23,023 nt of DNA from Didymodactylos carnosus (GCA_905250885.1 CAJNOQ010002699.1:1-23023), one strand, 5' to 3'. Shown: positions 8,575 to 19,276, numbered from the stretch's first letter. Numbers and translations are program-made. Notes: generated from the letters alone by a model not told the origin.

Positions 8575-8633
8575 GTTAGTAATAAAGAAATGTAGCTGAC
8601 AGATTTGTGAATTATCTAGATTATCAAATTTTT

Positions 8634-9362
8634 CTAAAAATAGTCATTTGCAGGCGTAAATGAGGTTAGGGATGACCAGTCAGAAATAAGTGTTTGTCGT
8701 TGATGCTGATAACGTGGACATTCCAACAGAAAATGTTTGACTGACTCTATTTTTCCACAAGCACAAAAGCAATCAGTACTCAAATGTTTTTGAAAAAGAT
8801 CAGAATTTAGTGGAGAGAAGTTAACTCTCATTTGATTTAGAATGCAATCATATTTACGCTCACTGAGTTTAAAACATGGCCACTTGTAGTTTGGAAAAAA
8901 GAAATCATAACTTTTTATTCGAAATTTTTTTAATTTTATTATGTTTTGCAGTTCGACAGGCAATATATTCCATTGTCTCACAACCCACGGAAAACAAGTG
9001 TTTTCGAATTTTTCTGTGCGAGTACGAAATACGTTTACTTGACCTCTCTCTCTTGAGCGTAAAGATGTAGTAACAATTGGTTGTCTAGGAATACGTGTAG
9101 AAAGAAAAGTGGGTGTGAGACCGTTTTTTATTTTGAAGAAAAGAATGATTTTGTTAATTGCATAGATGTGTTCTAACGGAATCCAACCTAGAATTTTAAA
9201 CACTTTTACTCCTGATGATAAATGCATTGCTCCACTAACAGTCAGAGATGCTAAATATTGCAAGTCATAAATAGGTCTCAGATAGGACGGAATTGTATCA
9301 ATGAAGGCTGTTTCAGAATGAATTTGTTTGAGTATAATATTTCGTAATTTGTATATTTTGCA
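8634..9362 (-). pseudogene. LINE ORF2 C-terminal fragment
   Basis: Open from a TGA at 9363-9365 to a TAG at 8634-8636, about 242 residues. Order: IDTIPSYLRPIYDLQYLASL; KILGWIPLEHIYAINKIILF and FKIKNGLTPTFLSTRI; SLRSRERGQVNVFRTRTEKF; WVVRQWNILPVELQN; then a C-terminal CFCACGKIESVKHFLLECPR with RYQHQRQTL. This is the standard tail of jockey/CR1-like ORF2 proteins after the RT (lgW-x-P-L, N-G-L-x-P, RT...FF...WN-x-LP, and C-x-C...E-x-x-x-H-F-L-x-x-C-P-x-Y). The RT itself is absent, so the copy is 5'-truncated, the usual fate of LINE insertions. Its reading frame is intact to the stop, suggesting it is younger than the hAT-like relic. Confidence 0.8.
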
Positions 9363-9365
9363 TCA

Positions 9366-9930
9366 TCTGTATACACTTTTATCAATTTGACTATAATAAT
9401 TTTCACAGGAAAATAGCCATTTTTTTTATTGTCTTCGATCACACAATTCTTACTTCTGATTCTTTTTTCGTATATCAGCACACAAAACGTTTTCCCTTTA
9501 ACTAACAAAGTAAGGAAAAGACTGAATTATCGAATGTGCCCTAGCTCTAAATGAATTCTGTATTCTGCTCACTTCGCTAATTAAAATTAAACTAATTAGA
9601 GAGAACACCTTTCCACTTCTTACACTAATCTGAAGTACACAAATTGTAATATATTTGCCATATTTTCCAGAAAAAAAGTTTCTTTAATTTTTAAGAAATA
9701 GAGCTGTCAATATCAAAGATAAAAGTTAGTAAAATGGATCCGTTTCAATTTAATTTTAGCAATTTCACTGGGAAAAATAAATGTAGAACTTGGGCTTCTC
9801 TCACTATACTGTTTCGAAAAGTGATCAAGAAAGTTTTGTTGTCATTCCAAATTTCTGCAATTTCTAAAATTACAGTGGAATCCGTAGAACTAACTTTAGT
9901 CTGTGATATTGAGATTTCTATATCTTAAAA
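9366..9930. other. No gene recognised
   Basis: The minus-strand frame 9278-9508 overlaps the LINE in another frame and is probably a shadow. The plus frame 9734-9928 (MDPFQFNFSNFTGKNKCRTW...) is 64 codons, with no domain and no splice support. Confidence 0.35.
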
Positions 9931-11195
9931 GGTAAAAGAGACTGTTTTCTAAAAAGTAGCTTGGGATAGAGTACAACTTGTGTACTTCAACCCTGCAGGA
10001 AAACTGGAGAAGGGTACTTTCAAATTTGTAACTTGTTTAATCTGAGAAGTTCCTAGATCCACTAATTTAATAGTGAAAGGAATCTTTCTTTTGAATAAAA
10101 CGATAAAATTTGTTATTTTCTTCATTTCTTGCTTTACATGTGTGTCTCTATAGAATGCATAGAAAGAAGAAAACATCAAAGTTTCATCTAGCTGAACTAG
10201 TGCGTAGACTATATACAGGTTGATCAATTTATTTTGAAACAATTTGCATGCAGTTTTTCTTTTACAAATCGTTTCAGAAAAAAATTCCTTGCTATACCAA
10301 ACGATAGACAATTTAATTCTCTACAAGGTTATATATTCATTTTTAACACTCATCTTTGATGTGTGGCACGGTAAGTCTAACAGAAAAAGTTGCAGGCTTC
10401 TTAAGTTTACCGTCAAGAAATTGATTTTTTTGCGCAGAACCTCGATAAAAAATCATTTATTCAACAAAACAAGGTATATCGATTTAAAATTCACAGTGAG
10501 CATCCGCTTGCTCATTATTCTCGTTTCTTACGCTTACATTTCAGCCGCCTCATGACTCAAAAACTAAGCGGTACCTTTTTTAAAAAAATAACCGTGGCAT
10601 AGAGTACAACTTGTGTACTTCAAACTACAAGAAAAACTGGAGAAGGGTACCGTCAAATTTGTTAACTTTTTAATCTGGGAATCAACGCTAGTTTCATAGT
10701 GAGTGTAATCTTTCTTTTGATAAAACGATAAAATTTGTTCTTTTCTCCATTTCTAGCTTTATATCTGTCTCTCTATAGTTTGCAAAGAAAGAAAAAAGTA
10801 TCTAAGTTTCATTTAACTGAACTACTTAGGTGGGTTATATAGATATGAATATGAATGTTTCGTTATACAATGATGAATATAACGGTATGGATGAGCAGTT
10901 ATTATTCATCATTTAACACTCTTATTCATAGATTATTAATAACTGTTTCAAGAAGATACTGACTATGAATACTTGTAACTATTTTTATTTCTGTTTTACA
11001 TACATTATCTCTGGCTACCATGGCCCGAAGAGAAAGCCGGAAAGTCATGGTAAGTCAGAAAGTTCTCTGAAAACTCATTTGACATTTATATTGGCGTAAA
11101 TACCTACTTTTTCATGCGTTTAGCTGTGACATTGGCAGCCTTATAACTAAAAAGCTAAATGGTACCTTTTTCTAAAAAATAGCATGGTATAGGGT
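9931..11195. repeat. Two diverged long tandem units plus the start of a third
   Basis: Unit 1 (9931-10569) and unit 2 (10570-11160) share CATAGAGTACAACTTGTG, an AAAACTGGAGAAGGGTAC block, TCTTTCTTTTGA-TAAAACG, TTTCATCTAGCTGAACTA variants and a GGTAAGTC motif. Each begins with GGTACCTTTTT or GGTAAAAGAGAC followed by TAAAAAA. A third start (11161-11195) is cut off where the foldback at 11196 begins. Gaps and substitutions are frequent, so the duplication is old. The minus frame at 9949-10311 and the plus frame at 10244-10555 lie inside unit 1 and are not conserved in unit 2, so I do not call them. Confidence 0.7.
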
Positions 11196-11368
11196 AGGCA
11201 TGCAACAATCCCAAACTAGGAATCGCTCATCGGCACCGAACGGTTTGTTACCGAACATGTTCGGCCACCAAACCGTTCGCAACCGAACATATTCGGTCAC
11301 CAAACCGTTCGCTACTGAACATGTTCGCTGCTGATCAGCGAGCTCTAGCTTGGGATGGTTGCATGCCT
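11196..11368. mobile_element. Foldback element copy 1 (32-bp internal repeats)
   Basis: The 173-bp element opens with AGGCATGCAACAATCCCAA and closes with the inverted form TTGGGATGGTTGCATGCCT; about 46 bp of each end pair. The interior has a tandem 32-bp unit with palindromic decamers at 11253, 11285 and 11317 (GAACATGTTC, GAACATATTC, GAACATGTTC) alternating with AAACCGTTCG. With the flanking base the ends read TAG/CAGGCATGC, reminiscent of hAT ends, but I found no target duplication. Confidence 0.75.
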
Positions 11369-12078
11369 GATCTGGACTAAAAGCAAATTGAATGAAATCG
11401 AAGCTTTTGAAGGAAGTAACCAGTGAGAAAATAGATTAACTAAAGCACAATGTGAACGAATGTGTCTTCTACTGAATCGCTACCAAAGGTTTAAAAATAA
11501 TAGTTTGTCAAAGCTAAGAACATGAGAACGAAGAAACACATGAAAGAAATCTTTGTAAAACAGAAAAAATGGTGAAGATTACGCCAAACGGAGGCGCAGC
11601 CTTGATTACGCCGTAGCCGTAGATAGTCATGTAAAGAAAAGTTTGAATCAGAGCAGCAAATTTATGTTTACTTTATTCCACGAAGTTGAAAGTACCTTTA
11701 GTTTCCATTATATCTGATTTACTCTCTAATTACTTACTAACGTGGCCTCTGTATAGCAGATTGATTTACTTTGTTTTCATGCAAAAATGGTTTTTTTCAC
11801 TGTGCAGAAAAAAGTAGACAGGCAGTTGCAGCTCTAATTTGAATGTATCTTTATAAAATTTATGGTACTTTGTCCTAATAGTTTGTCAGCAGAGCGCTCG
11901 TCGATGTCCCTGACGAGAAAAATATAAACTATTGTATTTACAATGTTCGTCCGAACACGTTCGATTGCGATCCGGTAGAAGACACATTCGCTCACATTGT
12001 GCTTTAGTTAATCTATTTTCTCGCTGGTTAGTTCCTTCAAAAGCTTCAATTTCATTCAATTTGCCTTTAGTCCAGATC
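11369..12078. repeat. Inverted repeat between the foldback copies
   Basis: 11369-11480 pairs with 11967-12078 without indels (constant sum 23447), with about seven differences in 112 bp. Read on the minus strand, the right arm encodes LNEIEAFEGTNQRENRLT and KAQCERMCLLPDRNR; the left arm has a TGA in the equivalent frame on the plus strand (CAG TGA where the right has CAG CGA). Some differences are silent. The 486-bp centre (11481-11966) is AT-rich with no gene; at its right edge is CGAACACGTTCG, a variant of the foldback motif. Confidence 0.8.
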
Positions 12079-12240
12079 AGGCATGCAACCATCCCAAGCT
12101 AGAGCTCGCTGATCGGCAGCGAACATATTCAGTAGCGAACCGTTCGGTGATCGAACATGTTCGCTTACGAACGGTTTAGTGACCGAACATGTTCGGTTGC
12201 GAACCGTTCGGTCACCGAACTATCGGTTTGGTGCATACCT
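12079..12240. mobile_element. Foldback element copy 2 (32-bp internal repeats)
   Basis: 162 bp, opening AGGCATGCAACCATCCCAAG and closing GGTGCATACCT. Palindromic decamers start at 12121, 12153 and 12185, again exactly 32 bp apart, alternating with GAACCGTTCG or ACGAACGGTT. It is the same family as 11196-11368 and lies in an overall inverted arrangement with it. The right terminus is diverged (AGGTATGCACCAAACC in reverse complement). Confidence 0.75.
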
Positions 12241-12561
12241 GGTCAGAGCACTTTTCCAAAAGACTATAGAACAACTGGTCAGAAAGATATATGTGATTCT
12301 TGTCTAAAACCGGTTTTTTTATGTATTAGATAATATTCATTTGAACTTATTTCGGTTATAGCATATACTAATCCTCGTGTTGTTTCCAAAGCAAAAAGAC
12401 TTCATTTCTTTTAATTTTTCCCTGCAATTCTGCAAAAAGACGCAAATCCCGAAAAAGCTTTCTAAAAATAAATCGATAAAAAAAAGCGATCAAAATCGGT
12501 CGATATAAAAGTTCAAGCAGTTCGAGTCGGTCGTAATACTAATTGAATAGTTGATAAATTG
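12241..12561. other. No gene; 3' flank of Hog exon
   Basis: AT-rich sequence between the foldback and the Hog stop codon. It probably includes that gene's 3' untranslated region on the minus strand. No definite polyadenylation site is fixed. Confidence 0.35.
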
Positions 12562-13166
12562 TCAAACACTTAGAAGTATGTTTTCTAGCATATGTAATAT
12601 GCTACTGGACATATCTCGTTTATTAGAATCTAATAGATCATAGATCACTTTGTACCACCATCGTCTTGGTGCTTTTATTAAATGACCGACGTTATGCGTA
12701 ACTGTACCATAACAGGAAACTAATGCCTGATTGACAACTAATGTTCCTTCATACGTTAATGGCACATAAGCATCATAGGATGTTGTTTGTTTCACTTCTG
12801 TGACATGTACTTCTTCTACCATATTTTCTTTGTTCACCAGATAAATTGAATCTCCTGAATGAATCTCCCGAGCAAATAAATATTTTTCTCCTGTAGAGTT
12901 TTGTTTTTTGACCAGAAGAGAATGAGCGGCAGTTATATGTAATGGCTGCAGATTAGTAAGAGACGTATGTATTTCTAAATATTCAACGGGCGACTTTAAA
13001 TCAAAATATTGGTAAACATCAATCGCTAATACGGTGCTGTATTTAGTGATTAACTTGTTATCCGATGAATACGACGATACTAATATTCGATCACCCACAT
13101 TCAAATATTTCATCGAGCACGATGAACCATCCTCTTTCAACACTGTAGCTTCGCCGTCAAAACATT
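12562..13166 (-). CDS. Hedgehog-type Hint/Hog domain, terminal exon
   Basis: About 200 residues starting at the autoprocessing Cys (ECFDGEATVLKEDG, matching the C-F-x-G-x-A-x-V start of Hog domains). Then come LNVGDRILV, HITAAHSLLV (the T-x-x-H motif, about residues 78 and 81 from the Cys), YVPLTYEGTLVVN, and VSCYGTVTHNVGHLIKAPRR. Hint domains of this type cleave at the Cys; in Hedgehog the cut is coupled to cholesterol transfer and the product is secreted. The exon is preceded by a pyrimidine-rich TTTCGCTTTTAG acceptor ending at 13167, which splits the Glu codon before the Cys, a typical boundary. It ends in a natural stop. I found no N-terminal signalling domain or signal-peptide exon upstream, so it may belong to a Hog-only protein, a gene with a distant exon, or an orphan exon. 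Confidence 0.85.
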
Positions 13167-16100
13167 CTAAAAGCGAAAGCAGTGAGATTTGCACAGCAGG
13201 CTTTTAAGTGCATTCGATGACTGTCTGCACATGCTTTTCTTTTGTTTAGAAAATATAATTTATTTTTAAAAGCTTAAATTATTGAACCTGCATCACTCTT
13301 AATTTATGCTCAAAATCGAATCTGTTAGCTTCATATCTTTTTCATTTCGTAATCAAACGTCGTACAAAAACCACTTCCAAGAATAACCACAATTCTGCCG
13401 CATTGTTAAAATTTGAGGATCAAACTACCACAGTTCTGTTCCATTTGATAAAATCAAAACAAACAGGAAAAAATAAAGCATACTTTGTCCGCTGACACAA
13501 CAGCCGTAGTCGACATAAACATCATGTGTAAAATGATGGATTTCGGATGAAAAAAATTTGAAACGAAAATTTTCACCTTAGTCTTTTGAAAAAGGATATT
13601 TTTCAAAACCCTTATTTTCCATTAGTTATAGTTTCTCACCAGTCGAAAACGTTAATGTTGTTTAAAAAAAGTTTGAGCCGCAACAAATTCTGATGTCCGC
13701 ATGCTGTCCTAAAAATACTAACTGCGACAGTTTTTCAGCGACGACAGAGACCGTATAAGAGAAAAAATAAAATCAGAGCTCATGCTGAGTAACTAAGCGC
13801 TGGTGACCATGACTGATCGAAAGCCAAATAGTGTTAATGTATTCTGTAGTCTTCATATTGTCTAATTTGACAACATCGAGTTATATCTCAGTTGACTTTT
13901 TGCAATTTAATGATTTTACAGTAACTTACAACTAACATGAAAGAATTCAACTGTTTTTAATGCTCTTCAACACAAAGGTACAATATCTTGAAAATACTGT
14001 TCAAGCGGCACCATTACCAACCTTGAGAACAATCACGGCCATCCTACCTCGTCTAGTTCCAAAGCGATATTCCATGAATTCTACTGCAAATAGGCAAACT
14101 ATAGATTCTTCAACAACTATGTATTTCCACGTTCATCCTCCATAAAGATATTTAATCGGAAAATCTTTTTTATAGCTACATGTGAAAATAACAACTTCTG
14201 AAACACACAGCTTTATTGACTACTATTAATATATTAGCCTATAAATAATATAATCCTTCGATAGAGCTCGTTGAGCTGATTAAGAAAATGTACTTTTTAA
14301 AGTTTCAAAAAATTGTTTTCATGCCGGAAAATCGAAAAAACTGAATACAGCACAAAAGCTCGAAAATCGCTCACATTCGTTTTCCGAGAATTTTCGCGCT
14401 GTGTAGTAGTATGTAAGTATCGAATGATTTTTTTTCTTCTTGCACGTCAAAAACTGAATAAGAAAACATGATCTGATAAAGTTGAAAGTTAAAGGGCTGT
14501 CCGACACGGACCTCCCAAACTAGCACTCTCAAATGGCGGCACCGAATTTTGTAAACCTATCTGTTTTTTTGTATCAAGGTTCTGTGGTTTGTTCTCCCTG
14601 CCCCGTAGATGAAATAGGATACAAGGTAGAGTATAGCTGAAAGCACTTCCTATATCTCTCGAAAATCGGAGTATAAATTCAAAGGGAACTCGCTGGAAAA
14701 TGAGGGTATTTCGTTTTTTGCTTTCGTTTTAACCGAATCAGTCAGACTGATTTCAAATGTCTCATTTAGGCGTTTCGAGAACGGAAAATCAACATTTTGT
14801 CTGTTTATCTCTGAAAATCAAGGAAATACTCAAGAAAGCAAGTAAATTTCGCTCAACGAAGAAGTCTGAAGACTGAAAATAACTTCGATCTTCAAACTCA
14901 GTTTCTCTTGAACAAAAGAAACTATTTTCACTTGAGTTTTCACTTGAATTCAGAGGTAAACAGACAAATGTCTATTTTCTAGACTACACAGAAATAACGA
15001 AAAGTTCCTTGAAAAACAGGGGCAGTTTCTCATCCTTTAACTCAAAAGAAATAAACAAACTCAAAGTTCTATCTGGAAAGAGGAATTCAAAAATCAGGTT
15101 TTGCATGGAACACAAGACGAAGTAGATTAAAGTATGCGTTTCCACACTTTTCCAAAGTCCACTTGATCTCTATCGTCCTCGTTTAAGTGTATCCGTGTAA
15201 ATCAGTTCATAGACAAAAAAAGATAGAGTAGTTCAAGGCATGTTTTTTCTTTGTTTCAAAAAGCTATGAATAGAGAACATCAGAAAGGATGCTTGTTCAA
15301 GTATACACAAACAAATTTTATTCAACGAAAAAATTATAATAAATATAACGGAGAAAAAAATAAAAATATTCCAAAAAATCAGAGAGAGAGAACAGAAAGA
15401 CGTTTCTTTTGCACAATCTTCTTTTAAAGAAAATCCGTTAATGTAAGAAAAATATATTAAACGAAGTCAAAACCCGAGAATCTCTACTTCGCATCCAAGC
15501 AGGCAAAAAAGAAAATAAGCGCCGTAATTAGAGCTGATGAATCACTGTCAACCCAGAGTCTGTACAAGCACTTAGAGATAAATGCTAAAATAAAAGAAGC
15601 TGTTTTACACTCGTATGCCCTTATTCATCTTGAAAAAGAAAATGAATAAAAGATACGTTATTTTGAATAGAAGTTCTCGCTCATCATAGTCACAAACGCT
15701 TTATTTTTACACACTTGACCGTTTAGTTAAACGAGAGGCATTTTTTACAGTGTGTGCTCAAAATATGAAAAAACGGCTAACAGACGTGGATATTCTGTGG
15801 ATAATCCAATCATAAGAGAGAAAATAGAAAATTTTTTTAACTACGAGACTGAAAATATTCAAAGAGATAATCTGAAACACCTACTGATGCATAGAAAGAA
15901 TAGCTAAGCAAACCTTTGCTGCTGTTCAAAGACAGATGTCGCGAGAAATAAGTTACTACGATAACACAAAAAAGCCGTCTACGGATAATGAAACTTACAG
16001 AATATAGACAATATATCATCGAGTCAGAGCTCTATATGGGTTGGAAAGCTTTTGAATTCATCGACCCGGACTGGACTGAACTTAAGCTTTCAAGAACTTA

Positions 16101-16265
16101 TTCCCGTTTGGGAAAAAGCTCGATTAGAAATTTTACTTCTCTTTTTCTTTCCCGGACATCCTGCAAAGATGATCCCTAAACACCATGTCCTTTTTAAATC
16201 GCTGGTACTTAATCAAAACGACTTTAGTAAAATACGAACGAAAAAGAAATAATTTTATTTAATAT
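13167..16265. other. No confident gene; AT-rich intergenic or intronic DNA
   Basis: Upstream exons of the Hog gene should lie on the minus strand here or beyond, but none can be supported. A plus frame at 13960-14145 (61 codons, with TITAILPRLVPKRYSMNSTA) has a moderately protein-like composition and no recognised domain. A compositional change at 14500-14620 (ACGGACCTCCCAAACTAG, AAATGGCGGCACCG) hints at an inserted fragment. The rest is A/T-rich with long homopurine tracts (14860-15500). Confidence 0.4.
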
Positions 16266-17084
16266 TTTCAGACATATAATATGTTTGAAAATACCAGACT
16301 TGGTTTTATTCTCGAGAAAAAACCCTTTTGGTGCTGTAAAACACCTCGGTGCGTATACGCATCGATGCCAGAAGGAATGTTAAAAACTCGCAACGATGCG
16401 CATCCAGACTCGGCTAAAAACGATTGTCCGCTTTTAGAGGTTATGGGGATGAGTATGACTTTAAAAAACATGCGGAAAGTATATTCGAAAAGTTGAATTT
16501 TTTGAATGAAAAGCATTAAAAATGTCCTGCTTTCCCAAATAGGTAAGAAATTATGCTCTAACCGAATATCATATTTTTGCATTCTTTGCGAGACGCCTTT
16601 TGGACAAATAAGGAGGGACATTACTTACGTTACTTTCTCGTTAAATAGCAGGCAGTATTTCAGATTTTCCAGCACTATTTCTTTAATTTCAGCGCTATCT
16701 CAAACATTTTCAAACTACTTCTAAGTTCGTTTAGAAGAGGAGATTTCTTCTTCCATTGCAAATTCGTAGCACAATTTAAAATTTTCAGCCCAACTTAATC
16801 GGTTCTCAATGAACAAAACGAAAGAGAGACTCAAAAATATCAACACTTCGCGCAGCTCTTTCAAAAGTTCCTAAAACAAAAACGTATCTATAATGGGAAT
16901 TTACCAGAATTAGATCCAAGGACGAGTTGATACTATGAAGTTTGCAAATGCATCTATTTAGTTAATTCATGGCTAGAAAGTCATTTGGTGATGAAAATAG
17001 GCGTAAAAAATAAGTGTTAAAAATCCAGGTTGAAAACGATAGCACAAAATCAGTATTCTAAAAGCTAAAAAAGGTTTGTGAAAA
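16266..17084. other. No gene; scattered AACCCTTTTGG motifs
   Basis: Frames on both strands at 16268-16724 overlap and lack recognisable content. AAACCCTTTTGGTGC near 16319 resembles the units of the array at 17085-17530, so this may be a decayed outlier of the same repeat. A GC-richer patch at 16345-16440 contains CGGTGCGTATACGCATCG, itself partly palindromic. Confidence 0.35.
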
Positions 17085-17530
17085 GCAGAAAAACCAATTT
17101 GGTATCCTCTAATACCATTTTTAGTATTTAATATACCCTTCAGGATATTTTGAAAAAATTATCCGTATCTTACAGAACCAAAAGGGTATTTTCATTCTTA
17201 AAATACCCTTTTGGCATTCTGCAGAACCAATTTTGGTATTCCATGAAAAAGGTATTTTATTTTGATAGCAAAAACCATTTTGGTACTTTGGGATACCGAT
17301 CGCTCGTAACCTACTGAATCCTTTTTGGTATCCTAATGGAAATGAAATACGCTCTAAGGGTATTTTCAAAGCTGAAATCCCCTTTTTCGAATGAAAAACC
17401 CTTTAGTTCCTTAGAGTATCGTTTAGCAGCAGTCGGGATACCAGTTTTGGTTTTTTGCATCTCATACAAAACCAAAACTCGTTTTGTGGATGGGACGAAA
17501 TACCCTTTTGGTTTCTTAAAATACGTTTGT
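17085..17530. repeat. Array of AATACCC / GGGTATT inverted motifs
   Basis: About ten variants of ACCAAAAGGGTATT, ACCAATTTGGTATCC and their complements occur in both orientations. The clearest pair is the perfect 15-bp hairpin CCAAAAGGGTATTTT (17178-17192) with its complement at 17200-17214. The frames at 17121-17369 (minus) and 17336-17536 (plus) simply translate the repeats. The outer ends (AAACCAATTTGGTATCC and the inverted AAACCAAAAGGGTATT) may be degenerate termini, but no target duplication was found. Confidence 0.65.
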
Positions 17531-18029
17531 TTTTAGAGAGGATCATATTATATGTGCCAAAGCCCAATGAAATTAAATTATTTCTTCAGCTGAAATTATT
17601 AAAATTAAATTCAGCATGCTCTAGCGCATACACTCTAAAAGACAGCGTCGTGTACAAAACCTAAAAGGATTTAGAAAAGTGTTCCACTCAGCTACCTAAA
17701 ATAGAGCAGACATCAAAAAAACCCTACTACCCCTTTTTTGATGACGGGTAATAAACCCTTAAAAAATGTTTAGTAGAGAGTTTTTCACATCTGCAAATGG
17801 TTTTATATTGCTGACATCACTTTTGTGAAAAACTCAACCATTCTATACGCTGTTATTGAAGTCTCAGATCTGCCCCTCGGAGTTATAAGAACATTTATAT
17901 ACTTATTCTCTTAAAAAGATGAAAGGCTCAAAGCGATTCCGTCTTCATTCACCACTTTTTTCTCAAGAAATCGAAAAGCTTCCCATTCAACGCGCTCAAA
18001 GGATCAAACGCAAGGGGAACTTGTGCTTT
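17531..18029. other. No gene recognised
   Basis: AT-rich sequence. Minor tracts such as GGGTAATAAACCCTT (17746) are short palindromes. No exon or RNA gene was identified. Confidence 0.4.
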
Positions 18030-18074
18030 GTTGCACATGTATTTTACATGTGCAACCCCCCCTCCCCCCCCCCC
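18030..18074. repeat. 12-bp perfect hairpin followed by C-run
   Basis: GTTGCACATGTA (18030-18041), loop TTT, then its exact complement TACATGTGCAAC (18045-18056), running directly into a tract of 18 C with one T at 18063. The stem plus C-tract could block polymerases. Confidence 0.85.
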
Positions 18075-19276
18075 TACAGACATAAAGTATACTATAAGTA
18101 CTTTTCGTAGCACTACGTACTTTTCTCAGTCACTTTGCTGGCGCTGACACATATTGGGATTCGAGTGCACACATTTAAAGTGAGACTTGTACCCTGAATC
18201 AATCCCCTTAACTACTTAGACTTGGGAGTATATAAGGCGTCCTAGTATTAATTTATTTACTGATTCTACAGTGTATTTTATATACAAATTATACTTTGCA
18301 AAATACGAAACCTACTTTACGAAAGTCGGTGACGCTTCATTTAGAACGTATAAGAAATAAAAATAATAAAGTAAAATACGTTCTATACTAGAATTGCCAT
18401 TCACAAACAGCACAGTATAGGATTGAGCCCACACGAAGGAATAACTCAATACTATTGATATAATGTATTTATTTAGTCTAGAGTTTATTTCGTTCATTAT
18501 CAGCTTTCTTTCATGGATTTTAGCAGTACAAAAATCTCACTAGGGAGAAGAATTTTCTTCTGTCTTACAATTTTGTCTCTCCGTCTTTGTGACCGTATGA
18601 ATCTACTAAGAAATTCAAAAGAAAAGAGTAAAGTTCAATACAAATAACCTCCTTTTTTCCAAACGTATTTGTCACATACGACCACTAAAACAATAAAAGG
18701 AAGTTATATTTCACAAATAGTAATGAAATGAGACGACGAAAGACATATCTCCTAGTGCAGTGTTTCTAATTCAGAATTCAACATCATACCCAAATAAGTA
18801 GAAATCTGTACAAAACCCGAAAAATCAGCAACTGATTTCAGTAGAAAATCGGAAAAATCAGTAGAGTTGGCAACCCTGCTTCCATACGTTGTATCTTTAG
18901 GTAAACAAGAAATTTAATGTGACTGAGTTTTTCAAAAATGGCTTTCGCATTTTCCCACAGTTTTAATTTCGAATGCTATACGGGAAATTGTTTCCCAATG
19001 TATTCTGAAACAATAAAACGAATATCAGTTGTATGAACACTGACTCTATATACACGCAAGTAAAACTATCCTAAATAGAGAAAAGGAAGAAAGAAATACG
19101 AAAAATTATTTTTTGTGCCAGAAAAGAACAGAAGTGAGTTATCTGTTTCAATTCAGCGTTATTTCCACATTAAACATAAACGTGAAGTGCATCTAGCTAA
19201 TTAAATATTCAAGACTGAAGTATGAACTTTTGCAATGCAGTATTAAGTGTTAAAGAATTTCCTGCTTTTCGAATAC
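18075..19276. other. No gene recognised
   Basis: AT-rich. The minus frame at 18312-18497 is Ile/Leu/Phe/Tyr-rich noise. AACCCGAAAAATCAG and GAAAATCGGAAAAATCAG at 18814-18864 form a short imperfect direct repeat. No tRNA, SL-RNA-like or other RNA gene was seen. Confidence 0.4.

Noticed and set aside
10995..11046. ATGGCCCGAAGAGAAAGCCG exon followed by GTAAGT
   Set aside because: It looks like a start codon and donor, but no following exon is visible and it falls inside the diverged tandem unit.
11886..12092. 68-codon minus ORF as a gene
   Set aside because: The frame spans the edge of a foldback element and its inverted partner has a stop; some differences are silent, so a coding relic is possible, but there is no domain or boundary to call a gene.
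14510..14620. Similarity of the CGGACC / TAGC patch to 21930-21985
   Set aside because: Only short words are shared; no extended alignment could be seen by eye.
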